Positions 38,111-49,270 are shown, numbered from the stretch's first letter. The stretch is 61,010 nt of DNA from an uncultured Parvularculaceae bacterium (GCA_913055785.1 CAJXLJ010000016.1:1-61010), one strand, 5' to 3'. Notes: generated by a model not told the origin, from the letters alone. Program-made: numbers and translations.

Positions 38111-39367
38111 ATGTCGCTCGTCCCCTCCTTCAAAATCTTTCGCCATCAGGGCTATCGTCATTACTGGATCGCGCGTCAGCTCATCTCCGGCGAACGGCAG
38201 ATGGTCGCCGTCGCCATCGGCTGGCAGATTTACGATCTTGCGCGGCTGACCCGCTCGATTGAAGAGTCGGCGTTTCTCCTCGGGCTTGTCGGTCTCGCGC
38301 AATTCCTGCCCGTGCTGCTGCTGTCGCTGATCGGCGGACAGGCGGCGGACCGGATCGACCGCAAACTGATCCTGATCGTCAGCAATATCGTTCGGCTTCT
38401 CATTCTCGGCGGCCTGTTCACGGCGAGCTTCGCGCCGGCGAGCGTTGCGATCCCGGCGATCTTTCTCGCCGCCGCGCTGATGGGCGGCGTCAATGCGTTC
38501 ACGCCGGCGGCCTCGAACTCGCTTTATCCGCGCCTTGTGCCGCGGGACGAGTTGCCGCTCGCCATCGCCTGGAACTCGCTCGGCTTTCAGGGTGCGGCGA
38601 TCATCGGTCCCGCCGCGGGCGGCTTTCTTTATATCGGCGGACCGCATGTTGTTTACATGACGGCGGCGGCGATGAGCGCGATCGCCATTGCCAGTTTCGC
38701 GTTCGCGCAAACGCCGAAGCACGAGCCGAACAAAGACGCGCGGTCGCTGGCGATGATCGCCGAAGGCTTGCGCTATGTACGCGACAACAAGATCGTTCTC
38801 GGCGCAATCTCGCTCGATCTCGTCGTGGTGTTCTTCGGCGGAGTGACGGCGCTGCTGCCGGTCTTCGCGCGGGACGTTTTGCATGTGGGAACCGAAGGCC
38901 TCGGCCTCCTGCGCGCGGCGCCAGCGCTCGGCGCCGCGGTCGTCGCCTATACGCTTGCGGCGAGAGGGCTCTCGCAGCGGGTGGGCCTGTGGATGCTCGG
39001 CGCGATTGCAATCTACGGCGCGGCGATGCTCGGCTTTGCGCTCTCAACGCTGTTCTGGTTTTCAATGGCGATGCTCGCCGTCACCGGCGCGGCGGACATG
39101 ATCTCGGTCTATGTGCGCCAGTCGCTGATCCAGCTTGCGACGCCGGACAATATGCGCGGGCGGGTGTCGTCCGTTTCGTTCATTTTCATCTCGGCGTCGA
39201 ACGAGCTCGGCGAGTTCGAAAGCGGCGTCGCGGCGAGGTTTTTAGGCCCGGTCGGCGCGGTGCTCCTCGGCGGAACGGTCGCGATCACCGCAGCGCTGGC
39301 GTGGACGAAACTCTTCCCTAAACTGGCGAGAGCGGACCGGTTTGAAGATGCGGCGGAAGGCATATAA
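38111..39367 (+). CDS. MFS transporter, EntS/MFS_3-like exporter
   Basis: This 418-residue protein has twelve predicted membrane helices. The opening SFKIFRHQGYRHYWIARQLI then GGQAADRIDRKLILI (loop 2-3 motif) and the later PDNMRGRVSSVSFIFISASN element are typical of the EntS-type MFS_3 group, which exports siderophores or drugs. Start chosen at 38111 (MSLVPSFKIF). It follows the VOC gene by 63 bases on the same strand, so PadR may control both. Confidence 0.88.
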   Translation: MSLVPSFKIFRHQGYRHYWIARQLISGERQMVAVAIGWQIYDLARLTRSIEESAFLLGLVGLAQFLPVLLLSLIGGQAADRIDRKLILIVSNIVRLLILGGLFTASFAPASVAIPAIFLAAALMGGVNAFTPAASNSLYPRLVPRDELPLAIAWNSLGFQGAAIIGPAAGGFLYIGGPHVVYMTAAAMSAIAIASFAFAQTPKHEPNKDARSLAMIAEGLRYVRDNKIVLGAISLDLVVVFFGGVTALLPVFARDVLHVGTEGLGLLRAAPALGAAVVAYTLAARGLSQRVGLWMLGAIAIYGAAMLGFALSTLFWFSMAMLAVTGAADMISVYVRQSLIQLATPDNMRGRVSSVSFIFISASNELGEFESGVAARFLGPVGAVLLGGTVAITAALAWTKLFPKLARADRFEDAAEGI

Positions 39368-39447
39368 AGAAAAATGATTTTACTTGCCGCGATTCCTGCT
39401 GGCCCACGATAAAGAGACTCATAGTAATTTGCGCTCGTGATTTTCTT

Positions 39448-40650
39448 TTATGTATCGCGATTTACTAGATGATCTAAATTAGCTTCTTTAAGTAATTCAA
39501 GCTCCTTTAGCTGCTCGCGAACCACAGCCAATTGACGCTCGGTTCGTTCAATATCGATCATACGGGAGTTAGTATTATTGGATAAAGCATTCCTTCTTGA
39601 GAAATATGTGTGAAGCATATAACCCATAGAAACAAATAATATTCCAGATGTAATCATAATATATACAGAAGCAATATTCATACTATAGTTGGTAAATAAG
39701 TCGAAAACGAGCGCCAATACGCTCACCACAACACCCGCCAAAGCTAATGTTTGAATTCGATCTCTTGTGCCCTGTCTTCGTAGGACTTGGGACCTAAATT
39801 CTAGCAACTGCGCCAATTTTTTCTCTAATTGCTCATATTGCGTTGATATTGGCCTGCGGAGTTCTGACGCTTTCTCGTCTGCCCAATTATCAAGAATAAC
39901 CGAGTGCTCATTTGGAATAAGCTCCTTCAAAGATAGAAGCACGGCAAGAGTATATTGGTTCGGAGAATCCAAATTAATTGCAAGCGATCGCCGCGCATAT
40001 GCCCTAACAGCATCAGCTGTCCATGGTATTGGCGGCAAATATTTTGACACAGAGAAAAACTCATCAAACTTCGAGACGAACTCAGGCAATAGCTTATTTA
40101 AAAGTATCCATGTCCGGTCATAAGATAGGCCCTCCCCGACAATGGCTTTCATCCTTTCAACGCCAGCAGTCGACATTGGGTCATATTCGCTGACAATAAT
40201 TACTTCATCAGAAATTTCACTTTCCATTACAATTTGCGATATTTCGTCAGCACCAGCCTGAGCGTCGATAAAAAGGAAATCAAACTTCTGCTTGCCAAAT
40301 TTCACTATCTCTACAATTCGGTCGCGAAATTCCTCGTTTGTAGTATGATCGTGTTTGCCGAGCTTATAAGTTGCTGGAACAAGTAATACATTTTCGCTCG
40401 ACACTTCCAACGCGCGAAATCGGTCTCTCGACCCGCCATCAAAAACGCCAAACAAATCATTATCGGCGGTTTTTATTTCTTTTGCTATCTCGTCGAGATA
40501 GAGCAGGGACAGTCCATGCGTGGCCTCGTCGCAATCTACCAACAGCACTTTAAAGCCCGCGCCACCAAGCAAGGTTGCAAAGGTTGCGGCGAGTGTGGTT
40601 TTACCGGACCCGCCTTTCGGACTTGCCATGCAGTAAACAATGCCAGTCAT
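39448..40650 (-). CDS. ParA/MinD-type P-loop ATPase with two C-terminal membrane helices
   Basis: This 400-residue protein has a deviant Walker A PKGGSGKTTLA (11-21), VLLVDCDEATHGL (switch I region, 35-47) and FDFLFIDAQAG (Walker B, 123-133), the SIMIBI ParA/MinD/Mrp class. The C-terminal part holds a coiled-coil (about 270-295), two membrane helices (about 298-320 and 325-347) and a final charged helix. ParA proteins are normally soluble, so the membrane anchor is odd. Codons are AT-rich (Lys AAA, Ile ATT/ATA, Asn AAT), unlike the neighbours, suggesting horizontal transfer. It overlaps the partner gene by four bases. Function unknown. Confidence 0.88.
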   Translation of the reverse strand: MTGIVYCMASPKGGSGKTTLAATFATLLGGAGFKVLLVDCDEATHGLSLLYLDEIAKEIKTADNDLFGVFDGGSRDRFRALEVSSENVLLVPATYKLGKHDHTTNEEFRDRIVEIVKFGKQKFDFLFIDAQAGADEISQIVMESEISDEVIIVSEYDPMSTAGVERMKAIVGEGLSYDRTWILLNKLLPEFVSKFDEFFSVSKYLPPIPWTADAVRAYARRSLAINLDSPNQYTLAVLLSLKELIPNEHSVILDNWADEKASELRRPISTQYEQLEKKLAQLLEFRSQVLRRQGTRDRIQTLALAGVVVSVLALVFDLFTNYSMNIASVYIMITSGILFVSMGYMLHTYFSRRNALSNNTNSRMIDIERTERQLAVVREQLKELELLKEANLDHLVNRDT

Positions 40651-41183
40651 GAGACCTCGTCCTCGATAAGCTCGTGCGCCACTTTACGGGCGTTGGAAAT
40701 TTTTCGAGCCGCAACTTCCGCGGTGGCCGCAGGAACCAAGCCATCAGCAATTTCAATTATTCGTTGATCTATCAAATCACGGTTATTTGGTGTTGTTTTT
40801 GATAAGGTGATTAGAGCTTCAATTTTCATTTCGAGCTCTTCTAGAATGTTTTTTCTTTTGAGAATTTCTTCGGTTACTCGCTGCAGGTCATCTGCTCGCG
40901 CGCAGGGGTCAACGGCAAATGCTTCGTATGCCAACCGATAATCTAATACAAGTGATGCGTTTCTGTCGTTTATTTTTACAAACAGGCTGTCAACAATTTC
41001 CTTTTTGCTTGCAGACAGAGACCCATCAATTTCATCCGAAACTTTTGCTCCGGCTTTTAATTTTATATGCTTAGTTTTAAGCGCTAAAGGAACTGCTTTG
41101 TCTATATTTTTTCTGACTTGTACTTTCCGACCATCGCCACAATCGAATTCTTTCCAAGGATTGAACAAATCAAGCAAGGCCAA
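40647..41183 (-). CDS. Partner protein of the membrane ParA ATPase, unknown family
   Basis: This 178-residue soluble protein is rich in Lys, Asp and Glu, with a helical coiled-coil centre (about 97-130: VTEEILKRKNILEELEMKIE) and a short N-terminal FNPWKEFDCGDGRKVQVRK. I recognise no family. Its stop overlaps the ATPase start (ATGA at 40647-40650), so the two are translationally coupled and probably act together. AT-rich like its partner. It might be the activator or cargo adaptor of the ATPase, analogous to ParB/MinE, but this is a guess. Confidence 0.8.
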   Translation of the reverse strand: MALLDLFNPWKEFDCGDGRKVQVRKNIDKAVPLALKTKHIKLKAGAKVSDEIDGSLSASKKEIVDSLFVKINDRNASLVLDYRLAYEAFAVDPCARADDLQRVTEEILKRKNILEELEMKIEALITLSKTTPNNRDLIDQRIIEIADGLVPAATAEVAARKISNARKVAHELIEDEVS

Positions 41184-41242
41184 ATGTCCCAGTTTTCTTG
41201 TTCAAAAGCCTTACACAATTTCAACGGCAATAAAAACTCTTT

Positions 41243-42409
41243 CTATCGCCCCTCAGTCACGTTCTCCCAGAAGGTTTTGGCCTTTTCGAAGAAACCCTTG
41301 TGTTCGGGGCAGCAATCCTCGCCGCCGCCGGCCTCGCAGAACTGCTTTAACAGCGCTTTCTGCTCGGCGTTAAGGCCGGTCGGGGTTTCGACCTGCACCT
41401 CGACGTAAAGGTCGCCGCGGCCCTGCTTGTTGAGGACCGACATGCCCTTGCCGCGAACGCGGAAGCGCTTGCCGGTTTGCGATCCTTCGGGGACGGAGAT
41501 TTTAACGCGCCCGCCGTCGATGGTCGGCGCCTCGAAATCGCCGCCCAAGGCCGCCGTCGTCATCGGAATCGGCATCATGCAGTAAAGGTCGGGGCCGTCG
41601 CGCTCGAACAACTCATGCTCGCCGACGCGCACGAAGATATAAAGATCGCCTTCCGGCCCGCCGCGCGGGCCCGCTTCGCCTTCGCCGGACAGCCGGATGC
41701 GCGTGCCGTCCTCGATGCCTGCCGGGATATCGACATTGAGCGTGCGCTCGCGACGGACGCGGCCCTGGCCGCTGCAATCCGTACACGGATCGCTGATCAC
41801 CTTGCCCTCGCCGTGGCATTGCGGGCAGGTTCGCTCGATCGTGAAGAACCCCTGCTGCATGCGGACGCGGCCCGCGCCCTTGCAGGTCCCGCAATGGGTC
41901 GGGCCTGAGCCGGGTTTCGCCCCGGAGCCTTCGCAGGTCTCGCACGGGACGGAGCCGGGAACCGTGATCTCCGCCTTCTTGCCGTTGAAGGAGTCTTCGA
42001 GCGTAATCGAAAGATTGTATTTGAGGTCGGCGCCCCGGCCCGGCCCGCCGCGGCGGCCGCGCTGGCCGCCCATGAATTCTGAAAAGATGTCGTCGAAAAT
42101 ATCGGCGAAACCGGCCGCGCCGCCCGCACCCCCGAAGCCTCTCGCAAACCCGCCGGCGCCGGCCGACGCGCCGTGACCGTTGGCGAAGGCGGCGTGGCCG
42201 AAGCGGTCATAGGCCGCGCGCTTCTGGTCGTCGGAAAGAACTTCGTAGGCCTCGCCAAGCTCTTTAAACTTTTGCTCCGCAGCCGGATCGTCCTTGTTGC
42301 GGTCCGGATGGTATTGCATCGCGCGCTTCCTGAACGCGGATTTCAGCGCCGCGGCGTCTGCGCCGCGCTCAACGCCCAGAACTTCGTAATAACACTGTTG
42401 TTGCGCCAT
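41243..42409 (-). CDS. dnaJ: Chaperone protein DnaJ
   Basis: This full-length 388-residue type I J-protein stimulates DnaK ATP hydrolysis. It has a J-domain with HPD in [14 protein letters not shown], a Gly/Phe-rich linker ([18 protein letters not shown]), and the zinc-finger region with four CxxCxGxG repeats ([32 protein letters not shown]). Transcribed after dnaK on the same strand with a hairpin between them. Confidence 0.98.
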   Translation of the reverse strand: MAQQQCYYEVLGVERGADAAALKSAFRKRAMQYHPDRNKDDPAAEQKFKELGEAYEVLSDDQKRAAYDRFGHAAFANGHGASAGAGGFARGFGGAGGAAGFADIFDDIFSEFMGGQRGRRGGPGRGADLKYNLSITLEDSFNGKKAEITVPGSVPCETCEGSGAKPGSGPTHCGTCKGAGRVRMQQGFFTIERTCPQCHGEGKVISDPCTDCSGQGRVRRERTLNVDIPAGIEDGTRIRLSGEGEAGPRGGPEGDLYIFVRVGEHELFERDGPDLYCMMPIPMTTAALGGDFEAPTIDGGRVKISVPEGSQTGKRFRVRGKGMSVLNKQGRGDLYVEVQVETPTGLNAEQKALLKQFCEAGGGEDCCPEHKGFFEKAKTFWENVTEGR

Positions 42410-42450
42410 AAGTTTTTACGCGCCGCCCCTTGGGGAGGCAGTGGTGAATA

Positions 42451-42495
42451 GGCAATAGGCAGTAGTGAAATTCTACTGCCTAAGCCCTGTTGCCT
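42451..42495. repeat. Compound hairpin of GGCAATAGGCAGTAG type between dnaK and dnaJ
   Basis: AGGCAGTAG (42457-42465) and CTACTGCCT (42473-42481) are perfect 9-bp arms around a 7-base loop, extended outside by GGCAA (42451-42455) and TTGCC (42490-42494). There is no T-run on the minus side, so an RNA processing or partial attenuation element is likelier than a strong terminator. It could reduce dnaJ expression relative to dnaK. Confidence 0.75.
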
Positions 42496-42500
42496 ACCGC

Positions 42501-44432
<1,932 letters not shown>

Positions 44433-44652
44433 CTGGTCTTTCTCCTCTTAAGCGGACGGTCCCTTTGGAATCTCGGCCTTCAATCGGCGAAATTCGGCCA
44501 GTCGCCGGGCATCGCCTGAAAAGCGCCGGAAGCGGACGCGTCCCTTCATTCAGACATGTAATGACCGCCGCCGGACCCGCCCGGCGGCCTGTTCGAGCGG
44601 GATATAAGTAGGGGCGCTGGGCCTCGCAACCCATGAGCCCGGCGGGCGCGGC
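44433..44652 (-). promoter_or_regulatory. dnaK leader/promoter region with GC-rich hairpin
   Basis: Upstream of dnaK. A GCCGCCGG (44567-44574)/CCGGCGGC (44581-44588) hairpin lies in the presumed 5' leader. On the minus strand, CCCCTACTTATAT near 44606-44618 resembles a heat-shock sigma-32 -10 element, with TTGC about 15 bases before. No CIRCE (TTAGCACTC-N9) was seen. A stress promoter is expected from gene identity; the exact elements are tentative. Confidence 0.4.
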
Positions 44653-44686
44653 AAAAAATCCCGCCCCGAAACAGTTTCGGGGCGGG
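44653..44686 (-). terminator. Strong intrinsic terminator after the four-gene minus-strand block
   Basis: CCCGCCCCGAAA (44660-44671), loop CAG and TTTCGGGGCGGG (44675-44686) form a perfect 12-bp stem, with an A-run at 44653-44658 that becomes a U-run on the minus-strand transcript. It separates the operon ending at 44724 from dnaK. Confidence 0.93.
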
Positions 44687-44723
44687 CGGGGGTTACGAGC
44701 CGTTAATGACCGGGCCGCGCCGG

Positions 44724-45827
44724 TCAGATACGGACAACGCCCTCGGCGGTCTCGCCGCCCTGAGCCTCCAGCTTCGCCGTATGCTCTTCCAGCAGCGCTG
44801 ACGCAGCGGCGCGGATTTTTTCAGGCGCCGTTGAGGACCACCACGCCGCCGGCGCTTCACCCTCGAAGAGCCTGGCTTCGAGGTCCTGGATGACCTGCCA
44901 GTTCGCCAAAGGATGGGGAACATCAACCCTGACGCCGTGATGGGCGAAAGCAGCGAGAAGGCGGCCGAGACTTTCCTGCGCGTAGACAAGTTCGGTGAGT
45001 TTGGCGCGATATTCGCGGTCGGCCGAAGAAAGCTTCGGATAGCGCGTCGCATCAACGAAATGCCGCGCCTCGTGTTTCAGATAGGAGATCGTGAAACTCT
45101 CGTCATCAAGGTGAGAATAAGCGTCAGCGACGACATAGATCCCGTCGGCCTTCGCCCAGCCCCCGGCCCGCGAACGCTCGAAGGTCGCAAAATACGCCCA
45201 GCCGCCAGAGATGAAATCTTCAAGGTAGATGACCGGCACGGAGGCTACGCCGTCCGTCAGTTCAATTTGCGTCTCGACGCGGCGCGTCTCGCGCCAAAGC
45301 ATGAACTCCAGAAGCGGCGACGTGCGTCCGGTCAGAGCGAACAGGCCGCGCTTTTCTATCCAGGGAACCAGCCGGACCGATGTCGCCTCGATATTTTCCT
45401 TCGCAGCTTCGGGGTCAGCCTGAAAGCGGGCAAGCTCAGCCTCGCTGATGAATACATTGGCGTCGCCCTCCTGACCGACGTCATACTTATCAATGACGCC
45501 GCGCAGTTCTGCCATAAGCGCCGCGTCCAACCCGGGCCGATCCGCCGGTTTCAACAGCGCCGCGCGCCAGTAATCCTGATAGGCCCTGGCCACGGCGCGC
45601 ACGCCCTCGTCTTCAATCGAATCGACGCTGAGCCCGCCCTGCTTCTTCAAGAACCTAGTTTTAAACTTGTTATAGAGTTCGTCGTCCTCACCGGCTTTAA
45701 GGCCGGCCTCGGCGCCGGAAAGGTCGCCCTGCAGCGCCTGCGAGTAATAATTATACCCGCCATTCTGCGCGAACGCCGCGGCGGCAGTCAGGAACAAGAC
45801 AAACAACAAAGCCAATAACGCACGCAT
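44724..45827 (-). CDS. Secreted protein with HExxH motif, candidate zinc metallopeptidase, last gene of the TIR/SLOG block
   Basis: The 367-residue protein has a signal peptide (RALLALLFVLFLTAAAAFAQ). I recognise no named family, but SYLKHEARHFVDATRYPKL contains HEARH, the zinc-metallopeptidase signature HExxH, followed about 23 residues later by TELVYAQE, which could supply a third Glu ligand. The N-terminal half is helical and acidic. The start at 45827 follows a GGAG Shine-Dalgarno; the alternative ATG at 45839 lies upstream without one. Whether the motif is catalytic is not proven. Cotranscribed with the vWA lipoprotein, 95 bases between them by this start. Confidence 0.72.
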   Translation of the reverse strand: MRALLALLFVLFLTAAAAFAQNGGYNYYSQALQGDLSGAEAGLKAGEDDELYNKFKTRFLKKQGGLSVDSIEDEGVRAVARAYQDYWRAALLKPADRPGLDAALMAELRGVIDKYDVGQEGDANVFISEAELARFQADPEAAKENIEATSVRLVPWIEKRGLFALTGRTSPLLEFMLWRETRRVETQIELTDGVASVPVIYLEDFISGGWAYFATFERSRAGGWAKADGIYVVADAYSHLDDESFTISYLKHEARHFVDATRYPKLSSADREYRAKLTELVYAQESLGRLLAAFAHHGVRVDVPHPLANWQVIQDLEARLFEGEAPAAWWSSTAPEKIRAAASALLEEHTAKLEAQGGETAEGVVRI

Positions 45828-45922
45828 CGAATGCTCCATAGTTACGCAAAACGCCGCCCATGGCTGACACAAAGCCAGAGGCGGCGTCTTGAACATTTTT
45901 GAGGTCTTGCGGTTGAGCGTTT

Positions 45923-47578
45923 TTAGTTTTCGCTATCTTGATCGATCGCGGCGGCGGCGCGGACAATCGAGATGAATTCCGCACGGTCGCCATAGGGGTC
46001 ATCTCCCTTCGCTCCTTGAGCAAGACCGATCATCGCATCATAGGGATAGCGGTCGGTATGACCTGCGCGCTGGAGCTTCTGGCCGAAGGCGGCGACCGCG
46101 GCCGCGAAGCGCGCATCCGCTGGCGCGTCCGAGTATGCGCCCTCCGCCATCACCGCCGTTTCGATCAGCCGGCTTTCATCTTCGTCGGGCAGTTTGTATC
46201 GTAGGCGGACAAAAGCGGCCTCGCCTGACAGATCCGCCGGCACGGCGGCGGGCTGGTAGCGTAAATCGTCGATCATCCGTCCTTCCGACCCGACAAGCGC
46301 AATCTCGTAAAGCGCCGTCACCGTATGGCCGGAGCCGATGTCGCCGGCGTCAATCGCGTCATTGTTGAAATCCTCGCGATTGAGCAGTCGCGTTTCATAA
46401 CCGATGAGCCGGTATTCCGCGACGACGGCGGGGTTGAACTCGACCTGAAACTTCAGGTCTTTCGCGATCGGGAACAGGGTCGATCGAAATTCCCGCACCA
46501 AGACTTTGCGAGCCTCATTGAGCGTGTCGATATAGGCGGCGACGCCATTGCCGGCCTGGGCGAGCTTCTGGGCGATCACGTCATTGTAATTGCCTTCGCC
46601 GAACCCGAGTATGGTGAGATAAATGCCGGTCTTGCGCTTTCTCGCGACAAAGTCCTCAAGGCTGTCGGCGTCGACCACGCCGACATTGAAGTCGCCATCG
46701 GTGGCGAGAATGATGCGGTTGACCTTGTCTTTGGCGAAATTTTCTTCCGCCAGCTTATAGGCGAGCGCCAACCCTTCGCCGCCGGCGGTCGAGCCGCCCG
46801 CTTCAAGGCTGTTCAGCGCTTTAAGGATTTTGGTTTTCTTGTCGCCTTGCGTCGGCTCCAGCACGACCCCGGCGGCGCCCGCATAGACGACCATCGCAAT
46901 GGTGTCATCCCTGGACATCTCGTCGACAAGAAGCGCCACCGACTTTTTGACCAGCGGCAGCTTGTTCTCTGATTGCATCGAGCCGGATACGTCCAGCAGC
47001 AGAACGATATTGGCGTCCGGCGTGTCCTCGGGTTCGATGTCAAAGCCTTTGACGCCGATATGCATGAGCTTTGTATGCGCGTTCCAGGGCGTCGGCGTCA
47101 CCCAGACGGTCGGCTTGAACGGCGCATCCGCGCCGTCCGGCAACGGGTAGTCGTAGTCGAAATAATTGACGAACTCCTCGACCCGCACCGCATCAGACGG
47201 CGGCAGCTCGTTATTCTGCATGATGTAACGGCGCGCGACTGAATAGGACGTCGTGTCTACATCGGAAGAGAAAGTCGACACAGGTTCTTCAGAAACCAGC
47301 TTGATCGGATTGGGATCGGCTTCTTCATATTGTTCCGTGATCTGCGGTTCGGGCGTTGGCGCCAAAAGTGTGGCGCCTGTAAGATTTCGGCCAATTGGAA
47401 CATCTTTAACCAGATCAGGAACATCTACCGTTACGCCAGAATTCGTACTGGTGAAATCAAGTTCCTGTTTCGTGCCGCTAACAACGACATCATTAGCCTC
47501 GACTTCTGCTTTTTCCGGCGTCGAGCAAGCCGCAAGGCCAAGCGCGGCGAGCGCCGCTGTTACAATCCTGATGCGCAT
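45923..47578 (-). CDS. vWA-domain lipoprotein (YfbK-like, N-terminal vWF and C-terminal DUF3520 parts)
   Basis: This lipoprotein of about 551 residues (lipobox LAAC in ALAALGLAAC) has an N-terminal VWA_N part (DTTSYSVARRYIMQNNELPP, VEEFVNYFDYDYPLP), a von Willebrand A domain with MIDAS motif LLLDVSGSMQSENKL and ATDGDFNVGV, and a C-terminal DUF3520 part. Metal-dependent adhesion is expected. YfbK homologues are surface or periplasmic proteins of unknown function. The start at 47578 puts the lipoprotein signal at the N-terminus. It lies about 85 bases after the TIR/FGE gene, probably in the same transcript. Confidence 0.9.
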   Translation of the reverse strand: MRIRIVTAALAALGLAACSTPEKAEVEANDVVVSGTKQELDFTSTNSGVTVDVPDLVKDVPIGRNLTGATLLAPTPEPQITEQYEEADPNPIKLVSEEPVSTFSSDVDTTSYSVARRYIMQNNELPPSDAVRVEEFVNYFDYDYPLPDGADAPFKPTVWVTPTPWNAHTKLMHIGVKGFDIEPEDTPDANIVLLLDVSGSMQSENKLPLVKKSVALLVDEMSRDDTIAMVVYAGAAGVVLEPTQGDKKTKILKALNSLEAGGSTAGGEGLALAYKLAEENFAKDKVNRIILATDGDFNVGVVDADSLEDFVARKRKTGIYLTILGFGEGNYNDVIAQKLAQAGNGVAAYIDTLNEARKVLVREFRSTLFPIAKDLKFQVEFNPAVVAEYRLIGYETRLLNREDFNNDAIDAGDIGSGHTVTALYEIALVGSEGRMIDDLRYQPAAVPADLSGEAAFVRLRYKLPDEDESRLIETAVMAEGAYSDAPADARFAAAVAAFGQKLQRAGHTDRYPYDAMIGLAQGAKGDDPYGDRAEFISIVRAAAAIDQDSEN

Positions 47579-47662
47579 GATTTCTCTCCCGTCTCTTCTC
47601 ACAGCCCATAATAGACTACCGAGCGTCTGTGACGGAAATACGGCTGAACGAAAGCTGTACGG

Positions 47663-49270
47663 CTAGCTGTCGAGATCGCGTACGACGCGGAAACCATTAT
47701 CGAATTCGCGCGACGTCGCTTCCTTGCCGATGCGGTGACCGGCGCGCAGCCGCCAGCCGCCGGTGTTCCAGGCGCCGCCCTTGAGGACGCGATGGGCGCA
47801 GGACCCGCCGATAGCCGACCCGTCCTCCGGCGCCGACGCGTGCGTCTCGCGCCAGCAGTCGGCCGTCCATTCCCAGACATTGCCGTTCATATCGTAAAGG
47901 CCGAAGGCGTTAGGGGCGAAACTCGCCGCCGGCGTCGTCCGTTTACGGAAGGTTCCGGCGTCGCCGATATAGGGATACTCGCCGTTGAAATTCGCCTGAT
48001 CGGTGGTGATCGCGACGCCGGTCGCAAAAGGCGCCGCGCTCCCTGCGCGCGCAGCATATTCCCACTCCGCTTCGGTGGGCAAGCGATAGGTAGCGCCGGT
48101 CTTTTTCGAGAGCCACGCAACATAGTCCTGCGCATCTTCATAAGAAACGTTGACCACCGGCCGCGCGCCGCGGCCCCATCCATGATCGTAAGGCTGATAG
48201 GCGCGGCAGCCGCCACCCTCAACACAGGCCGCCCATTCTTCGAACGTCACTTCGTGAACACCCATGGCGAAAGGGCTCGCGATGGCGATATCCCTGACCG
48301 GCCCTTCCGTCGGCTGCCGGGCCGGTTCGCTCGCCGGCGCGCCCATCTGAAAAGCTCCGGCAGGCAGCCGCGCCATGTCGGGGCACGCGTCGCAGTCCCG
48401 GAACACCTCAGCGGACGCTGGCGTCGTCACCGAAGCGACCAGCGCCGCCATGGCGTCATCCTCCGTATCCGGAGCACCTGCCGCAGCATCCAGGGAAGCG
48501 CTGACGGCGCCCTGCGCCAAGACGCCTTCGTCTGACACAGCGGGTTCGGCGGGACCAGGAACAACCTCGCCGCTGCGCGTGACAGTGATTTCAAAGTCCG
48601 AGGACGGCCCGATGTCGATCGCCTCGATGGGGGCCGGCGCTTCTTCGGCCGGCGCCTTGACGGGAAGCGCCTGCAACACCGCGAGTTCGGCGACCGGCGG
48701 CGGCGCGCTTTCCGCGACTTCATTGGATGCTTCATCCGGCGCAGCAAAAAACCGCGACGTCATCATCATCGCGAGAACGCCCACGGCGACGAGCCCCGCG
48801 CCCCCGGCGAGCGCAAAGCGGAGGCGCGGCCAGCCGGTTTCCGCCGTCTCCTGCCCGGCGGGCGGCGCGCTCACCTTGACCCACATGTCGCCGCCTTCGC
48901 GCTGTTGCCTTTCGGCGGCGATCGCAATCTCTTCCAGCACGAAACGCCAGCGCGGATCTTTTTCATCGCCGCCCCAGCCGGAAAGATCGACCGGCGGCAG
49001 GTCCTCAAAGCCGTTGGGCGCGCTGGCGCCGCCCACCGCCACCGGAATGAGCGCGCCGCGGGCAAAGGCCTCTTTCGCCTGATTATGAAGCCGGGCAAGC
49101 CTTAGCGCCGCATTGGACCAGATGACGATCGACGCGTCGTCGGCCAGCGCCGTTTGCGCCTCCTCGCCGCTCACAGGCCGGGCGTCATGGCCAAGACGGG
49201 CGAGCGCTTCGGCGATTTTCCGGCCGAGCGCCTGATCGCGAGGGGCGTGAAGAACGGAAATTGCGGACAT
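47663..49270 (-). CDS. TIR-like / transmembrane / FGE-sulfatase-fold (SUMF1-like) fusion protein
   Basis: The 535-residue protein has three parts. Residues 1-118 look like a TIR fold (ISVLHAPRDQALGRKIAEAL, DDASIVIWSN, then EAFARGALIPVAV); a membrane helix follows at about 150-170; then a Pro/Ala-rich linker; then an FGE-sulfatase domain (298-532) with RLPTEAEWEYAARAG, DMNGNVWEWTADCW and GFRVVRD. The position of the NADase catalytic Glu in TIRs appears to be Gln64 here, and the paired cysteines of formylglycine-generating enzyme are missing (GGAWNTGGWRLRAGHR), so both domains may be binding rather than catalytic. Topology: TIR inside, FGE in the periplasm. Confidence 0.82.
   Translation of the reverse strand: MSAISVLHAPRDQALGRKIAEALARLGHDARPVSGEEAQTALADDASIVIWSNAALRLARLHNQAKEAFARGALIPVAVGGASAPNGFEDLPPVDLSGWGGDEKDPRWRFVLEEIAIAAERQQREGGDMWVKVSAPPAGQETAETGWPRLRFALAGGAGLVAVGVLAMMMTSRFFAAPDEASNEVAESAPPPVAELAVLQALPVKAPAEEAPAPIEAIDIGPSSDFEITVTRSGEVVPGPAEPAVSDEGVLAQGAVSASLDAAAGAPDTEDDAMAALVASVTTPASAEVFRDCDACPDMARLPAGAFQMGAPASEPARQPTEGPVRDIAIASPFAMGVHEVTFEEWAACVEGGGCRAYQPYDHGWGRGARPVVNVSYEDAQDYVAWLSKKTGATYRLPTEAEWEYAARAGSAAPFATGVAITTDQANFNGEYPYIGDAGTFRKRTTPAASFAPNAFGLYDMNGNVWEWTADCWRETHASAPEDGSAIGGSCAHRVLKGGAWNTGGWRLRAGHRIGKEATSREFDNGFRVVRDLDS

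Noticed and set aside
47663-49270. TIR/FGE protein as the variable protein of a diversity-generating retroelement
   Set aside because: The FGE domain shares the C-type lectin fold used by such proteins, but I saw no reverse transcriptase gene and no template/variable repeat pair in the window.
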